From Alkaliphilus flagellatus (GTDB taxonomy: Bacteria > Bacillota > Clostridia > Peptostreptococcales > Natronincolaceae): DNA of 64,000 nt. Location of the stretch: assembly GCF_018919215.1 (NCBI RefSeq), contig NZ_JAHLQK010000001.1:776430-840429 (forward strand), written 5' to 3'. The notes under the pieces are model-generated. The model ran no database searches. It saw only the letters and a list, made by a program, of their open reading frames with translations, and had not been told where the DNA came from. Of this stretch, positions 45,823 through 54,557 are shown piece by piece. The translations under genes were made by a program, and so were the position numbers. Position 1 is the stretch's first letter; each line of letters opens with the position of its first letter.

Positions 45823-46812
45823 ATGTTAATTTTAACTAAACAAGATATAAAAAAGGTATTTACTATAAAAGATGCTATTGATGCAGACAAAGATGCCTTG
45901 AGAATATATTCTGATGGTAAAAGTGTAGTACCATTAAGAGTAAACATAGATATTCCCAAGGAGGAAGGACAGAGCTTGTTTATGCCTGCCTATGTAGAAG
46001 AATTGGATGCCACCGGTATAAAAATAGTTTCAGTTTTTCCTAAGAATATCGAAATAGGAAAACCTTCAGTACCAGCTCAAATGATTTTATTAGATGGAAA
46101 AACTGGAGAAGTTATCGCTATTATGGATGGAACTTACTTAACCCAATTGAGAACTGGTGCAGTTCAAGGAGCTGCTACTGATATTCTTGCGAGAAAAGAT
46201 TCTAAGATTGGTGTATTATTTGGAACAGGTGGACAAGCAGGGACTCAGCTTGAAGCTATGGTTTGTGTAAGAAATTTAGAAGAGGTTAGAGTTATTGATA
46301 TAAATAATGATAGAGCAAAAGAGTTTGCCAATAATATGCAACAACAGTTAGCTGAATACAATACTAAGATAATAGCTGTTGAAAATGGAAATGAAGCTAT
46401 AAAGGATGCAGATATTATAACTTCGGTTACAACTTCAAGAAGACCCGTTTTTGATGGTACGCTAGTAAAGAAGGGGTCCCATGTCAATGGTGTTGGAGCC
46501 TATACTCCTCAAATGCAAGAGCTAGATGAGGTAATAGTTAAAAATGCAGATAAGATATATTTTGATACAAAGGATGGAGTACTTGCAGAGGCAGGAGACT
46601 TTATAATACCTATGGAAAAGGGAGTTGTATCAGAGCAAAACTTTAGTGGAGAGCTAGGACAGGTTATACTTGGAGAAGTTAAGGGAAGAGAAAATGATCA
46701 GGAGATAACATTGTTCAAGACTGTGGGAACCGCAGTACTTGACGTAGTTACTGCACATAGAATATATAAAAAAGCAATTGAAAATAATGTAGGAAAACAT
46801 GTAGAAATATAA
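45823..46812 (+). CDS. ornithine cyclodeaminase / mu-crystallin family enzyme
   Basis: 329 aa, ATG 45823 after CAGGAGTGA. Rossmann motif FGTGGQAGTQLEAMV, the family start KQDIKKVFTIKDAIDADKDALR, and HVNGVGAYTPQMQELDE near the C-terminus. Members include ornithine cyclodeaminase, alanine dehydrogenase (AlaDH2 type), lysine cyclodeaminase and tauropine or siderophore enzymes, so the true substrate is open. No ornithine or proline genes are adjacent. Confidence 0.88.
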   Translation: MLILTKQDIKKVFTIKDAIDADKDALRIYSDGKSVVPLRVNIDIPKEEGQSLFMPAYVEELDATGIKIVSVFPKNIEIGKPSVPAQMILLDGKTGEVIAIMDGTYLTQLRTGAVQGAATDILARKDSKIGVLFGTGGQAGTQLEAMVCVRNLEEVRVIDINNDRAKEFANNMQQQLAEYNTKIIAVENGNEAIKDADIITSVTTSRRPVFDGTLVKKGSHVNGVGAYTPQMQELDEVIVKNADKIYFDTKDGVLAEAGDFIIPMEKGVVSEQNFSGELGQVILGEVKGRENDQEITLFKTVGTAVLDVVTAHRIYKKAIENNVGKHVEI

Positions 46813-46868
46813 TACCGTAACTCAAACATAGAGATTTTCTTTTGAAAACTGGAGGGCTATTATTAATA

Positions 46869-46908
46869 AAGAGCATGGAATATATTTCAATATTCCATGC
46901 TCTTTAAT
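46869..46908 (+). terminator. terminator after the OCD-family gene
   Basis: AAGAGCATGGAATAT / ATATTCCATGCTCTT perfect stem, loop ATTTCA. Confidence 0.85.
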
Positions 46909-47045
46909 ATTTACTAGGCAATTTTTAATTAACGTAATATATATATGTAAGAGAATACTGCTTCTTTTTTCTAATATGAAAATTCTTGATTTTTATGTAT
47001 AATAGAAGGAAAGAAGAGTTGTTTTATCAAAGGAGGTGGGTATCT

Positions 47046-47744
47046 ATGACATCCAGCAGAATTGAAGAATTAAAACGTCAGCGACAAGCGGAAATACATC
47101 CTAAAAAAAGCCAGTTGCCTTATTTCTTTTTCGTTGCTTTTATTTCCTTTATTATTTGCTGTTACTTTTTTAATACAAATACAACATATAGTATAGTTTG
47201 GACTATAGGTATTTTAATAGGAATTACTATGCAACGATCGAGATTTTGTTTTGCAGCAAGTTTTCGGGATCCAATTATGGTTGGGACTACATCACTCTTT
47301 AGAGCCGTAATTATTGGATTAATGATATCTACAATAGGATTTAGTATATTTCAATATATAACAATTGGTAATGTGCAAAATTATTCTATAACTGAGGTAC
47401 CAGGACAAATTTATCCTGTAGGTTTTCATACAATACTGGGTGCCATTTTATTTGGAATAGGCATGGTTATAGCTGGGGGTTGTGCATCTGGAACATTAAT
47501 TAGAATTGGTGAAGGCTATATTATGCAAGTAGTTGTTCTAATAGGATTTGTTATAGGAGCTACATTAGGAGGTAGCCATTTTGAATTTTGGGACAAACTA
47601 TTTATTTCATCATCAAAAACGATATATATACCTAAACATATAGGATTTATACCAGCACTTATAATTCAAATAGCAGTTTTAACTATGCTATATTGGTTAG
47701 CTAACTGGTATGACAAGCAAAATAATATTATGGCAGATTTATAG
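47046..47744 (+). CDS. YeeE/YedE family membrane transporter, first half
   Basis: 232 aa from ATG 47046, preceded by AAAGGAGGTGG; a longer frame from 46986 lacks a site. After a charged N-terminus (residues 1-20) come about six helices. YeeE hallmarks: MQRSRFCFAASFRDP and GIGMVIAGGCASGTLIRIGEG, each with the conserved Cys that handles thiosulfate in TsuA-type transporters. Normally one protein has both halves; here the second half is a separate gene at 47998, with a TusA-like gene between. Confidence 0.87.
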   Translation: MTSSRIEELKRQRQAEIHPKKSQLPYFFFVAFISFIICCYFFNTNTTYSIVWTIGILIGITMQRSRFCFAASFRDPIMVGTTSLFRAVIIGLMISTIGFSIFQYITIGNVQNYSITEVPGQIYPVGFHTILGAILFGIGMVIAGGCASGTLIRIGEGYIMQVVVLIGFVIGATLGGSHFEFWDKLFISSSKTIYIPKHIGFIPALIIQIAVLTMLYWLANWYDKQNNIMADL

Positions 47745-47755
47745 GAGGGATTTTT

Positions 47756-47983
47756 ATGGCAGAATATAAATTAGATTGTATGTTTGAAGCATGTCCTATT
47801 CCATTGTTAAAAGCACTAAAGCAATTAAATACTATGAAAGTAGGAGATCTATTGATTATGCAAACAGACCATAACTGCTCTATTACCAATGTGGTTGAAT
47901 GGACTAAAAAACAAGGACATTATATTGATTATATTGAGATTGGCGAAGGAGAATGGGAAATTTATATTGAAAAGGCTAAATAG
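47756..47983 (+). CDS. TusA/SirA-family sulfur carrier protein
   Basis: 75 aa. Family motif is LDCMFEACPIPLLKAL with the carrier Cys at C13 and an extra Cys at C8. Small cytoplasmic persulfide (or selenide) carriers of this kind sit next to YeeE transporters and accept the imported sulfur. GGAGGG precedes the ATG at 47756. Cluster order YeeE-TusA-YeeE argues for a dedicated import path; see also the selenoprotein genes two kilobases further on. Confidence 0.9.
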   Translation: MAEYKLDCMFEACPIPLLKALKQLNTMKVGDLLIMQTDHNCSITNVVEWTKKQGHYIDYIEIGEGEWEIYIEKAK

Positions 47984-47997
47984 TAGGAGGGATTAGA

Positions 47998-48516
47998 TTG
48001 AATTTAAAAGATAAACTATTTAAGAAGCCTTGGCCTTACTGGGTAGGAGGAATCATTTTAGCACTTTTAAATATACTTTTATTATTTACCACTGGATCGG
48101 CATGGAAAATTAGTACATCATTTTTATATATTGGTTCGGCAATTTTAGATAGGATAGGTATAAATACTAATGATTGGTATTATTTTAATGTTTATACTAA
48201 TCAATTAAAACCTGAAGATACGTATTTAAATAACAGGTTAATAGTTATGGCTGTTGCTATTATTTTAGGATCGTTACTATCTGTATTATTTGTATCCGAG
48301 TTTAAGTTTAAAAAAATAAAAAATAAAAAACAATTAGTAGTAGCTCTTATAGGTGGTATTCTTATGGGTTATGGATCTAGGTTAAGCTTCGGGTGTAATG
48401 TAGGCGCATATTTTAGTGCTATACCATCTTTTTCAGTCCATGGTTGGGTTTTTGGAGCATTTATGTTTGTAGGTGCATGGGTTGGAAGTAAAATACTATT
48501 TAAATATATTTTATGA
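47998..48516 (+). CDS. YeeE/YedE family membrane transporter, second half
   Basis: 172 aa from TTG 47998, after TAGGAGGG. Four helices and the third YeeE signature GYGSRLSFGCNVGAYFSAI with its conserved Cys. Completes the split transporter with the gene at 47046. The N-terminal WPYWVGGIILALLNI is typical of the YedE second repeat. Confidence 0.86.
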   Translation: MNLKDKLFKKPWPYWVGGIILALLNILLLFTTGSAWKISTSFLYIGSAILDRIGINTNDWYYFNVYTNQLKPEDTYLNNRLIVMAVAIILGSLLSVLFVSEFKFKKIKNKKQLVVALIGGILMGYGSRLSFGCNVGAYFSAIPSFSVHGWVFGAFMFVGAWVGSKILFKYIL

Positions 48517-48521
48517 TAATT

Positions 48522-48557
48522 AAAGTAGCTATCTAAATATTTAGATAGCTACTTTAA
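48522..48557. terminator. 36-bp perfect palindrome, bidirectional terminator
   Basis: TAAAGTAGCTATCTAAAT and its exact complement with no loop bases between, located between the convergent YeeE and LysR genes. Confidence 0.8.
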
Positions 48558-48568
48558 ACAAAGCAATT

Positions 48569-49459
48569 CTAGCAAAAACCTCTTTTAGACGATTTTATAA
48601 ATTTAATAAATTCCTTTTCATGAATAGTTAAATTATGATCTTCTCTATATGCAATAAAAAACTCACTAAATATATCTAAACTTTCTATGCTAATTTCTTT
48701 TAAATGACCGTCTCTTAACTCACGCTTTATTGATAGCTCTGGAATAAAGGATATTCCTTTTCCTGACAAAACAGAGGTTTTAATTGCCTCCATTGAGTTT
48801 AATTCATATATTATATTTAGATCTTCAATTTTAATACCGTGTGGAACTAAAGCATTTTTAATAGTCTGATGGGTTCCTGAGCCGCTTTCTCTAAAAATTA
48901 ATGGAAGTTTTTTGAATTCATCTAAAGTAATAGTATCCTTCATAAGAGGTAATGAAGTTACAAGTAGTAGGCGATCCGAAGTGATTTTTTCGGTCTTAAT
49001 ATTTGCTGCATTTACATTTCCATGTATAATACCAATATTAATAGTACGATCTAATAAATTTTTAATAACATCATTGGTATTACTTATCTCAAAGTTAATA
49101 TCAACATCTCCAAAGTCTTGCTTATAAATATAAATGCTACAAGGCAAAGCATATTCTCCTACAGCTTTGCAGGATCCTATTAATAGTTCTTTTTTATTAG
49201 ATTTTAAATTTTTCAAATCCCGTTCTATATTATCTTGCATAGAAAGAATAGTATTTGCATAGTCAAAAACAACCGTTCCTGCTTCTGTTAATTCTACTCC
49301 TCTATTACTTCTAGTTAGTAATGTCACTTCTAAATCTTTTTCTAAAGATTGTATTTGCATGCTTAAGCCAGGTTGGGTTAGATGAAGTTCTTTAGCAGCT
49401 TTTGAAATGCTGTTTAACCTTACTGTTACATAGAAGGCTTTTAAATATTGTAAGTTCAT
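48569..49459 (-). CDS. LysR-family regulator (CysL/YeiE-like)
   Basis: 296 aa. HTH AFYVTVRLNSISKAAKELHLTQPGLSMQIQSLE and the effector domain segments LIFRESGSGTHQTIKNAL and NSMEAIKTSVLSGKGISFIPE. The FRESGSGT motif is shared with sulfur-metabolism LysR proteins. It converges on the sulfur import genes and diverges from the selenoprotein gene, so it could control either. The 347-bp region 49460-49806 in front of it is AT-rich, with no gene recognised. Confidence 0.9.
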   Translation of the reverse strand: MNLQYLKAFYVTVRLNSISKAAKELHLTQPGLSMQIQSLEKDLEVTLLTRSNRGVELTEAGTVVFDYANTILSMQDNIERDLKNLKSNKKELLIGSCKAVGEYALPCSIYIYKQDFGDVDINFEISNTNDVIKNLLDRTINIGIIHGNVNAANIKTEKITSDRLLLVTSLPLMKDTITLDEFKKLPLIFRESGSGTHQTIKNALVPHGIKIEDLNIIYELNSMEAIKTSVLSGKGISFIPELSIKRELRDGHLKEISIESLDIFSEFFIAYREDHNLTIHEKEFIKFIKSSKRGFC

Positions 49460-49806
49460 AATATAGCGATGTCTCCTTCCTTAAAAAAATAAGCCTATTA
49501 ATAATCTATATCATTTAAACTTTAAATAGAATATTTGTTAACTATTTAATATATCTATGTCTTTATTATACCATGAAGTAAAAAAATTAGTAGTGATTAC
49601 ATTTTAATTTAGTAAAAAAAGGTTAAATAAAAAACAATGATAAGCTATATTTATATTGCATAATTAAGTCTTATTATATTAATTGTGAAACTTGTACTAT
49701 AATATTTAATATAGAGATGTTAAAAAAGTGACATAGTTTGTTTTATTTGTAACTTATATTTTGCCTTAACATTGGTATTATAAATATTTTGTAAGGAGGA
49801 CTAATT

Positions 49807-50478
49807 ATGGGAAATACTGAAAAGAAACAAATCACAAGAAAAGATTTTATTAAAGGAATTGGAGTTTCTGTAGCTGGAGTAGCTATGGCAGGAGGTGTAG
49901 GTGGATTACTTACTGCCTGTACAAGTGCTGGAACAGCATCTGTAGATACAACTGGATCCAAAGAAAAGCCACAGTGGCCATTTAAGTATGTAAAGTTAGA
50001 TCCAGCAAAAGTTGAAGAAAGAGCATACAATGCATATAAAGAAAAAGGTGGCTGAGGTGTCGGAGTAGCCGAAGGGTTCTTCGGTACATTAGCAGATGAA
50101 GTAGGATATCCTTTTAATCAAATTCCAACAGAAGCATTTACTAGCGCAGCTGGAGGATATGGTGCGGCAACACTGTGCGGATCATTAGGGGTAGCTGCAG
50201 CATGTCTTGGTACAGTAACAGATGTGGATACACAAAAGAAAATAGTATCAGAACTATTTAAATGGTATAAAAAACATGATTTCCCACAATACCAACCAGA
50301 AAACTTGAATTTAAAACATACAGTTGCAGAATCAATATTATGTGAAGACTCTGTAGGTAAGTTTATGGAAGCTCAAGGTGTAGCGTATGGGGATCCAGAA
50401 AGAAAAGCACGTTGTGCAGGGGTAGCAGCTGAAGTTTCACGTAAAATGGTAGAACTTCTTAATGAACAATTAGCTTAA
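49807..50478 (+). CDS. exported C-GCAxxG-C-C family selenoprotein (copy 1; UGA at codon 83)
   Basis: 223 codons if the TGA at 50053-50055 is read as selenocysteine; the frame continues unbroken to TAA 50476-50478. Without recoding only an 82-aa N-terminal stub is made. N-terminus QITRKDFIKGIGVSVAGVAM with LLTAC (C38) is a Tat-like (RK variant) lipoprotein signal. The motif set is U83 (KEKGG-U-GVGVAEG), C124 in LCGSLGVAA, C133, C179 in LCEDS and C203 in RCAGV. U83 replaces the first Cys of the C-GCAxxG-C-C family, which is known to include Sec forms. AAGGAGG precedes the ATG. Function unknown; a redox role outside the membrane is inferred. Confidence 0.85.
50068..50085 (+). promoter_or_regulatory. 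bacterial SECIS-like hairpin, copy 1
   Basis: GCCGAA / TTCGGT (closing G-U) with apical loop GGGTTC. The loop starts 18 nt after the UGA. A short stem with G residues at the loop start at this distance is what bacterial SelB recognises. The same hairpin with a compensated closing pair occurs in the second gene. Confidence 0.7.
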
Positions 50479-50499
50479 TTAATAATATAAACGAATAAT

Positions 50500-50532
50500 A
50501 AAGATGAGGAGAAATATCCTCATCTTTATTGT
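50500..50532 (+). terminator. terminator after selenoprotein copy 1
   Basis: AAAGATGAGGA / TCCTCATCTTT stem around GAAATA. Confidence 0.8.
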
Positions 50533-50702
50533 TTTACTTATAAAAAACTATAATTTTTCATATTATAATATATTTTGTCGATTAATAATAAAAAAATATA
50601 GGAGGAATTTTTGGAATTTTCTATAATATATTAAGAGAACAATTAGAGAATGTCATAACAATAAGATTTGTTGTATCACTACTTTGAAATGGAGGTACGG
50701 GG

Positions 50703-50948
50703 ATGAACAACCTAAATTACTGTGTTGAGTGCAGAAGAATCTCTTATTTTAATGGAACATGTAGTTACTGCCAATCAAATGACATTAAAGATATTGACAA
50801 AAAGGCACCTGTTAATGTTATTGGAACAAAAATTAAAGGTAGAGTAATGAATGCAAAGGATGGAATGGTTGATATTTTATGTACTGGAGAAGGTAACATA
50901 AAATCTATTAGACAGTTTGAAGCTGAAAACCTTAGAAAAATTCTATAA
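50703..50948 (+). CDS. small zinc-ribbon protein
   Basis: 81 aa, ATG 50703 after TGGAGGTACGG. N-terminal YCVECRRISYFNGTCSYCQS gives two CxxC knuckles (C7, C10, C20, C23), a one-domain zinc ribbon. The C-terminal half (VIGTKIKGRVMNAKDGMVDI) looks like a small beta domain. I know no function. It lies between two selenoprotein paralogues and has its own terminator. Confidence 0.75.
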   Translation: MNNLNYCVECRRISYFNGTCSYCQSNDIKDIDKKAPVNVIGTKIKGRVMNAKDGMVDILCTGEGNIKSIRQFEAENLRKIL

Positions 50949-50966
50949 TATTAAAAAAATTACTTT

Positions 50967-51000
50967 AAAAGACTCTAGATTTAATCTAGAGTCTTTTAAT
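50967..51000 (+). terminator. terminator after the zinc-ribbon gene
   Basis: AAAAGACTCTAGATT / AATCTAGAGTCTTTT, 15-bp stem sharing the central TA. The remaining 51001-51310 has no gene. Confidence 0.88.
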
Positions 51001-51158
51001 TTTATTTATTACCAAAATAAACTGCATATTAATTAACAAATAAATCACATTGTTTTTTATACAATCATTGACTAAAATTACAAATATAGATTTTCAAATA
51101 ATTACTTACAACGTAGATAAATAAACAATTACATACTAAAAAATCTTTTATAAATAAA

Positions 51159-51187
51159 TTGGCAATAAAAAATGTTTATATTGTATA
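51159..51187 (+). promoter_or_regulatory. possible promoter of selenoprotein copy 2
   Basis: TTGGCA (51159-51164), 17-nt spacer, TGTATA (51182-51187). Moderate match only; the leader would be about 115 nt. Confidence 0.35.
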
Positions 51188-51310
51188 AGTATAATTTATT
51201 ACTAAAATCAGGTTATTAATGTTAATATATTAACAAGTGAAATATTCTATAGGAATATTGAGTTTGATAGAAAAAATAAATAGTAAAGAGATTATTTAGG
51301 AGGGACAATC

Positions 51311-51982
51311 ATGGCGATGGATGAAAAGAAGCAAATTACGAGAAAAGATTTCATTAAAGGGGTTGGAGTTTCAGTAGCTGGAGTAGCTATGGCAGGAGGT
51401 ATAGGTGGATTACTTACTGCCTGTACAAATGCTGGATCAGCATCAGTAGATTCATCTGGTTCTAAAGAAAAACCACAATGGCCATTTAAGTATAAAAAAT
51501 TAGATCCAGAAAAGGTAGCAGAAAGAGCTTTTAAAGGATATAAAGAAAAAGGTGGCTGAGGTGTTGGTGTAGCCGAAGGGTTCTTCGGCACGTTAGCAGA
51601 TGAAGTAGGATATCCATTTAATCAAATTCCAACAGAAGGATTTACTAATGCAGCTGGCGGTTATGGTATGGCAACACTTTGTGGATCATTAGGTGTTGCA
51701 GCATCTTGTATTGGTATGGTAACAGATGTAGATACACAAAAGAAAATAGTAGGTGAACTATTTAAATGGTACAAAGGCTTTGAATTCCCTCAGTATCAGC
51801 CAGAAAATTTAGGATTAAAACATACAATTGCAGAATCTGTATTATGTGAGGATTCTGTAGGTAAGTTCATGAAGGAACAAGGGGTAGCATATGGAGATCC
51901 AGAAAGAAAGAGTCGTTGTGCAGGGGTAACAGCTGACGTTTCACGTAAAATGGTAGAACTTCTTAATGAGGCTCTAGTATAA
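51311..51982 (+). CDS. exported C-GCAxxG-C-C family selenoprotein (copy 2; UGA at codon 83)
   Basis: 223 codons with TGA 51557-51559 read as Sec, exactly the same length and Sec position as copy 1. Signal QITRKDFIKGVGVSVAGVAM and LLTAC (C38) again Tat-like lipoprotein. Motif residues: U83, C124 (LCGSLGV), C133, C179 and C203. The two proteins are near-identical downstream of U83 but differ between about 41 and 80. GGAGGGA lies ahead of the ATG. Two intact copies with the same in-frame UGA and conserved sequence after it make a chance stop mutation very unlikely. Confidence 0.85.
51572..51589 (+). promoter_or_regulatory. bacterial SECIS-like hairpin, copy 2
   Basis: GCCGAA / TTCGGC, loop GGGTTC, 12 nt after the UGA to the stem and 18 nt to the loop. 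The closing pair is G-C where copy 1 has G-U, so pairing is preserved. Confidence 0.7.
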
Positions 51983-51999
51983 AAAATATTGATATATAA

Positions 52000-52034
52000 C
52001 AAAAAGATGAGGAAAATATCTTCATCTTTTTTTG
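52000..52034 (+). terminator. terminator after selenoprotein copy 2
   Basis: AAAGATGAGGA / TCTTCATCTTT with a T7 tail; related to the hairpin after copy 1. Confidence 0.8.
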
Positions 52035-52222
52035 TATTTGACTATTTTAAAATATAAAATAGGGATTATCCGTTATAAATGACTATATAGAAGAGAATAA
52101 ATATAATATAATATTGTTTTATGTTAAAATAATATAGTGTTGATATATTTTAAGTAAAGAATAACCATACAATGAATTTTGTTGTATAAATATATAATTG
52201 TAATTTTGAAAGGATTGTAAAT

Positions 52223-54412
52223 ATGAATAAAAAATTAGTATTAGCAGAAAAACCTTCGGTAGGAAGAGATTTAGCTAGAGTTTTAAATTGCAATAAAAAA
52301 GGAAATGGATATTTTGAAGGAGAAGAGTATATTGTAACATGGGCTCTAGGTCATTTAGTAACATTAGCAGATCCTGAGAGTTATAATGATAAATACAAGT
52401 CTTGGAGAATAGAAGATTTACCTATGCTACCTTCAGACTTAAAACTGGTAGTCATAAAAAAGACTGGCAAGCAATTTAATATTGTAAAAGATCAAATGCA
52501 TAGGCGGGATGTTGGAGAAATTATAATTGCTACGGATGCCGGCCGTGAAGGTGAATTAGTTGCAAGGTGGATTATTGATAAAGCTAAAGTAAATAAACCA
52601 ATTAAACGTCTTTGGATTTCCTCAGTTACAGATAAAGCTATTAAAGATGGTTTTAAAGGTCTAAAAAATGGTAAGGATTATGAAAAACTTTATTTATCTG
52701 CCGTTGCCAGAGCAGAGGTAGACTGGATTGTAGGCATTAATGCTACTCGTGCACTAACATGCAAATATAATGCACAACTTTCCTGTGGGAGGGTGCAAAC
52801 ACCAACTCTTGCAATAATTGCACAAAGGGAAGGGGAGATTAAAAACTTTATTCCTAAAACTTTCTATGGAATACAGGCTATTAGTAGTAGTAATTTAAAG
52901 TTAACATGGCAGGACAATAAAACAAAGGATATTAAAACCTTTGATAGAGAGAAAATTACTAAAGTACTTAATTCTATAAAAAATAAAAATGCCAATGTAG
53001 TAGACATAGATAAAAAGTATAAAAGAAGTTATTCTCCAGAACTATATGATTTAACAGAGCTTCAAAGAGATGCTAATAAAATATTTGGCTATTCTGCAAA
53101 GGAGACCCTTTCCATTATGCAAAGACTTTACGAAAGCCATAAGGTTTTAACCTATCCTAGAACAGATTCAAGATATATTTCTTCGGATATAGTAAGCACA
53201 TTAAATGATAGACTTAAGGCTTGTGGAATAGGACCGTATAAAGCATTGGCATATAAAATTTCGCAAAATCCAATAAGAGGAAATAAATCCTTTGTAGATG
53301 ATGGACAAGTTTCGGATCACCATGCTATTATACCAACAGAGCAGTTTGTTCAGCTAAGCTCTTTAAATGATAGAGAAAGAAAAATATATGATCTTGTTAT
53401 AAAACGATTTTTAGCTGTTCTATATCCTCCTTTTGAATATGAGGAGACTTCTATTAAATCTAAAATTGGAGAAGAAATTTTTATAGCAAAGGGCAAAGTA
53501 GTTATTAACCAAGGCTGGAAAGAGGTTTATGAAAATAATTTTGAAGATGAGGATACAGCTGATGGTGTTTTAGAGCAACTACTACCTAGTATGAACAAGG
53601 GAGATATTTTAAAAATATCCTCTGCTACTCAAACAACAGGACAGACAAAACCACCGGCACCTTTTAATGAAGGAACTCTACTTTCAGCTATGGAAAATCC
53701 GGCTAAATATATGCAAGGTGCAGATAAGGATTTAATTAAAACAATAGGAGAGACTGGAGGGCTAGGGACTGTAGCCACTAGGGCGGATATTATTGAAAAG
53801 CTGTTCAGTAGCTTTCTATTAGAAAAAAGAGGAAAAGACATATTAATAACTTCAAAGGGAAAGCAACTATTAGAATTAGTTCCTGAGGATCTTAAATCTC
53901 CTGCACTAACTGCGGAGTGGGAACAAAAACTAGGTGCTATTTCAAAAGGGCAACTTAATAAAGATAGTTTCGTTAATGAAATGAAAAATTATACAAAGGT
54001 AGTTGTAAATGAGATTAAAAATAGTGATGAAACATTTAAGCATGATAATTTAACAAGAAATAAATGCCCAGAGTGCGGAAAATATATGCTCGAGGTTAAT
54101 GGTAAAAGAGGTAAAATGCTAGTTTGTCAAAGTAGAGAATGTGGCTATAGAAAAGGTATTACACAAAATACCAATGCAAGATGTCCTAACTGTCACAAAA
54201 AGCTAGAGCTTCGTGGTGAGGGTGAAGGACAAATATTTGCATGTAGTTGTGGACATAGGGAAAAGCTTTCTACATTTAAGGAACGAAAGAAAAAAGAAGG
54301 TAGTAAAGTGTCTAAAAAAGAAGTAGCCAAATATATGAGGGAGCAACAAAAAGATAGTGACAAATTTACTAATACTGCTCTTGCAGATGCTCTTTCTAAA
54401 TTGAAACTTTAA
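52223..54412 (+). CDS. topB: DNA topoisomerase III
   Basis: 729 aa. Toprim domain at the start (KLVLAEKPSVGRDLARVL, DAGREGELVARW), type IA core with active-site Y311 in LTYPRTDSRYIS, and a C-terminal zinc-ribbon pair (CPECGKYML...CQSRECGY and CPNCHKKLELRG...CSCG). Length and order match clostridial TopB. Decatenates single-stranded junctions. Ribosome site GAAAGGA. It separates the two lipoprotein genes from the MarR gene and is probably unrelated to them. Confidence 0.96.
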   Translation: MNKKLVLAEKPSVGRDLARVLNCNKKGNGYFEGEEYIVTWALGHLVTLADPESYNDKYKSWRIEDLPMLPSDLKLVVIKKTGKQFNIVKDQMHRRDVGEIIIATDAGREGELVARWIIDKAKVNKPIKRLWISSVTDKAIKDGFKGLKNGKDYEKLYLSAVARAEVDWIVGINATRALTCKYNAQLSCGRVQTPTLAIIAQREGEIKNFIPKTFYGIQAISSSNLKLTWQDNKTKDIKTFDREKITKVLNSIKNKNANVVDIDKKYKRSYSPELYDLTELQRDANKIFGYSAKETLSIMQRLYESHKVLTYPRTDSRYISSDIVSTLNDRLKACGIGPYKALAYKISQNPIRGNKSFVDDGQVSDHHAIIPTEQFVQLSSLNDRERKIYDLVIKRFLAVLYPPFEYEETSIKSKIGEEIFIAKGKVVINQGWKEVYENNFEDEDTADGVLEQLLPSMNKGDILKISSATQTTGQTKPPAPFNEGTLLSAMENPAKYMQGADKDLIKTIGETGGLGTVATRADIIEKLFSSFLLEKRGKDILITSKGKQLLELVPEDLKSPALTAEWEQKLGAISKGQLNKDSFVNEMKNYTKVVVNEIKNSDETFKHDNLTRNKCPECGKYMLEVNGKRGKMLVCQSRECGYRKGITQNTNARCPNCHKKLELRGEGEGQIFACSCGHREKLSTFKERKKKEGSKVSKKEVAKYMREQQKDSDKFTNTALADALSKLKL

Positions 54413-54557
54413 TGATTGTTAGTAACTTTCTTATTTCATAATAGATAGAAAGGTAACAGTAAGAAAATAATAGACAAAAACATTTCTGTAAAGTATTATA
54501 GAATATTATTATTGAATGTAGCATTAAAAATTTTTAAAGGGGCAAGGAGGGTAAATA

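Noticed and set aside
49690-49806. A second copy of the AhpD-type operator before selenoprotein copy 1 (TTGGTATTATAAAT)
   Set aside because: Only one half resembles CTTGGTATACTAA; the other arm is not complementary, so no palindrome.
50600-50640. 7-codon ORF (MEFSIIY) behind AGGAGG upstream of the zinc-ribbon gene
   Set aside because: Too short, with no attenuator hairpin between it and the gene; probably chance.
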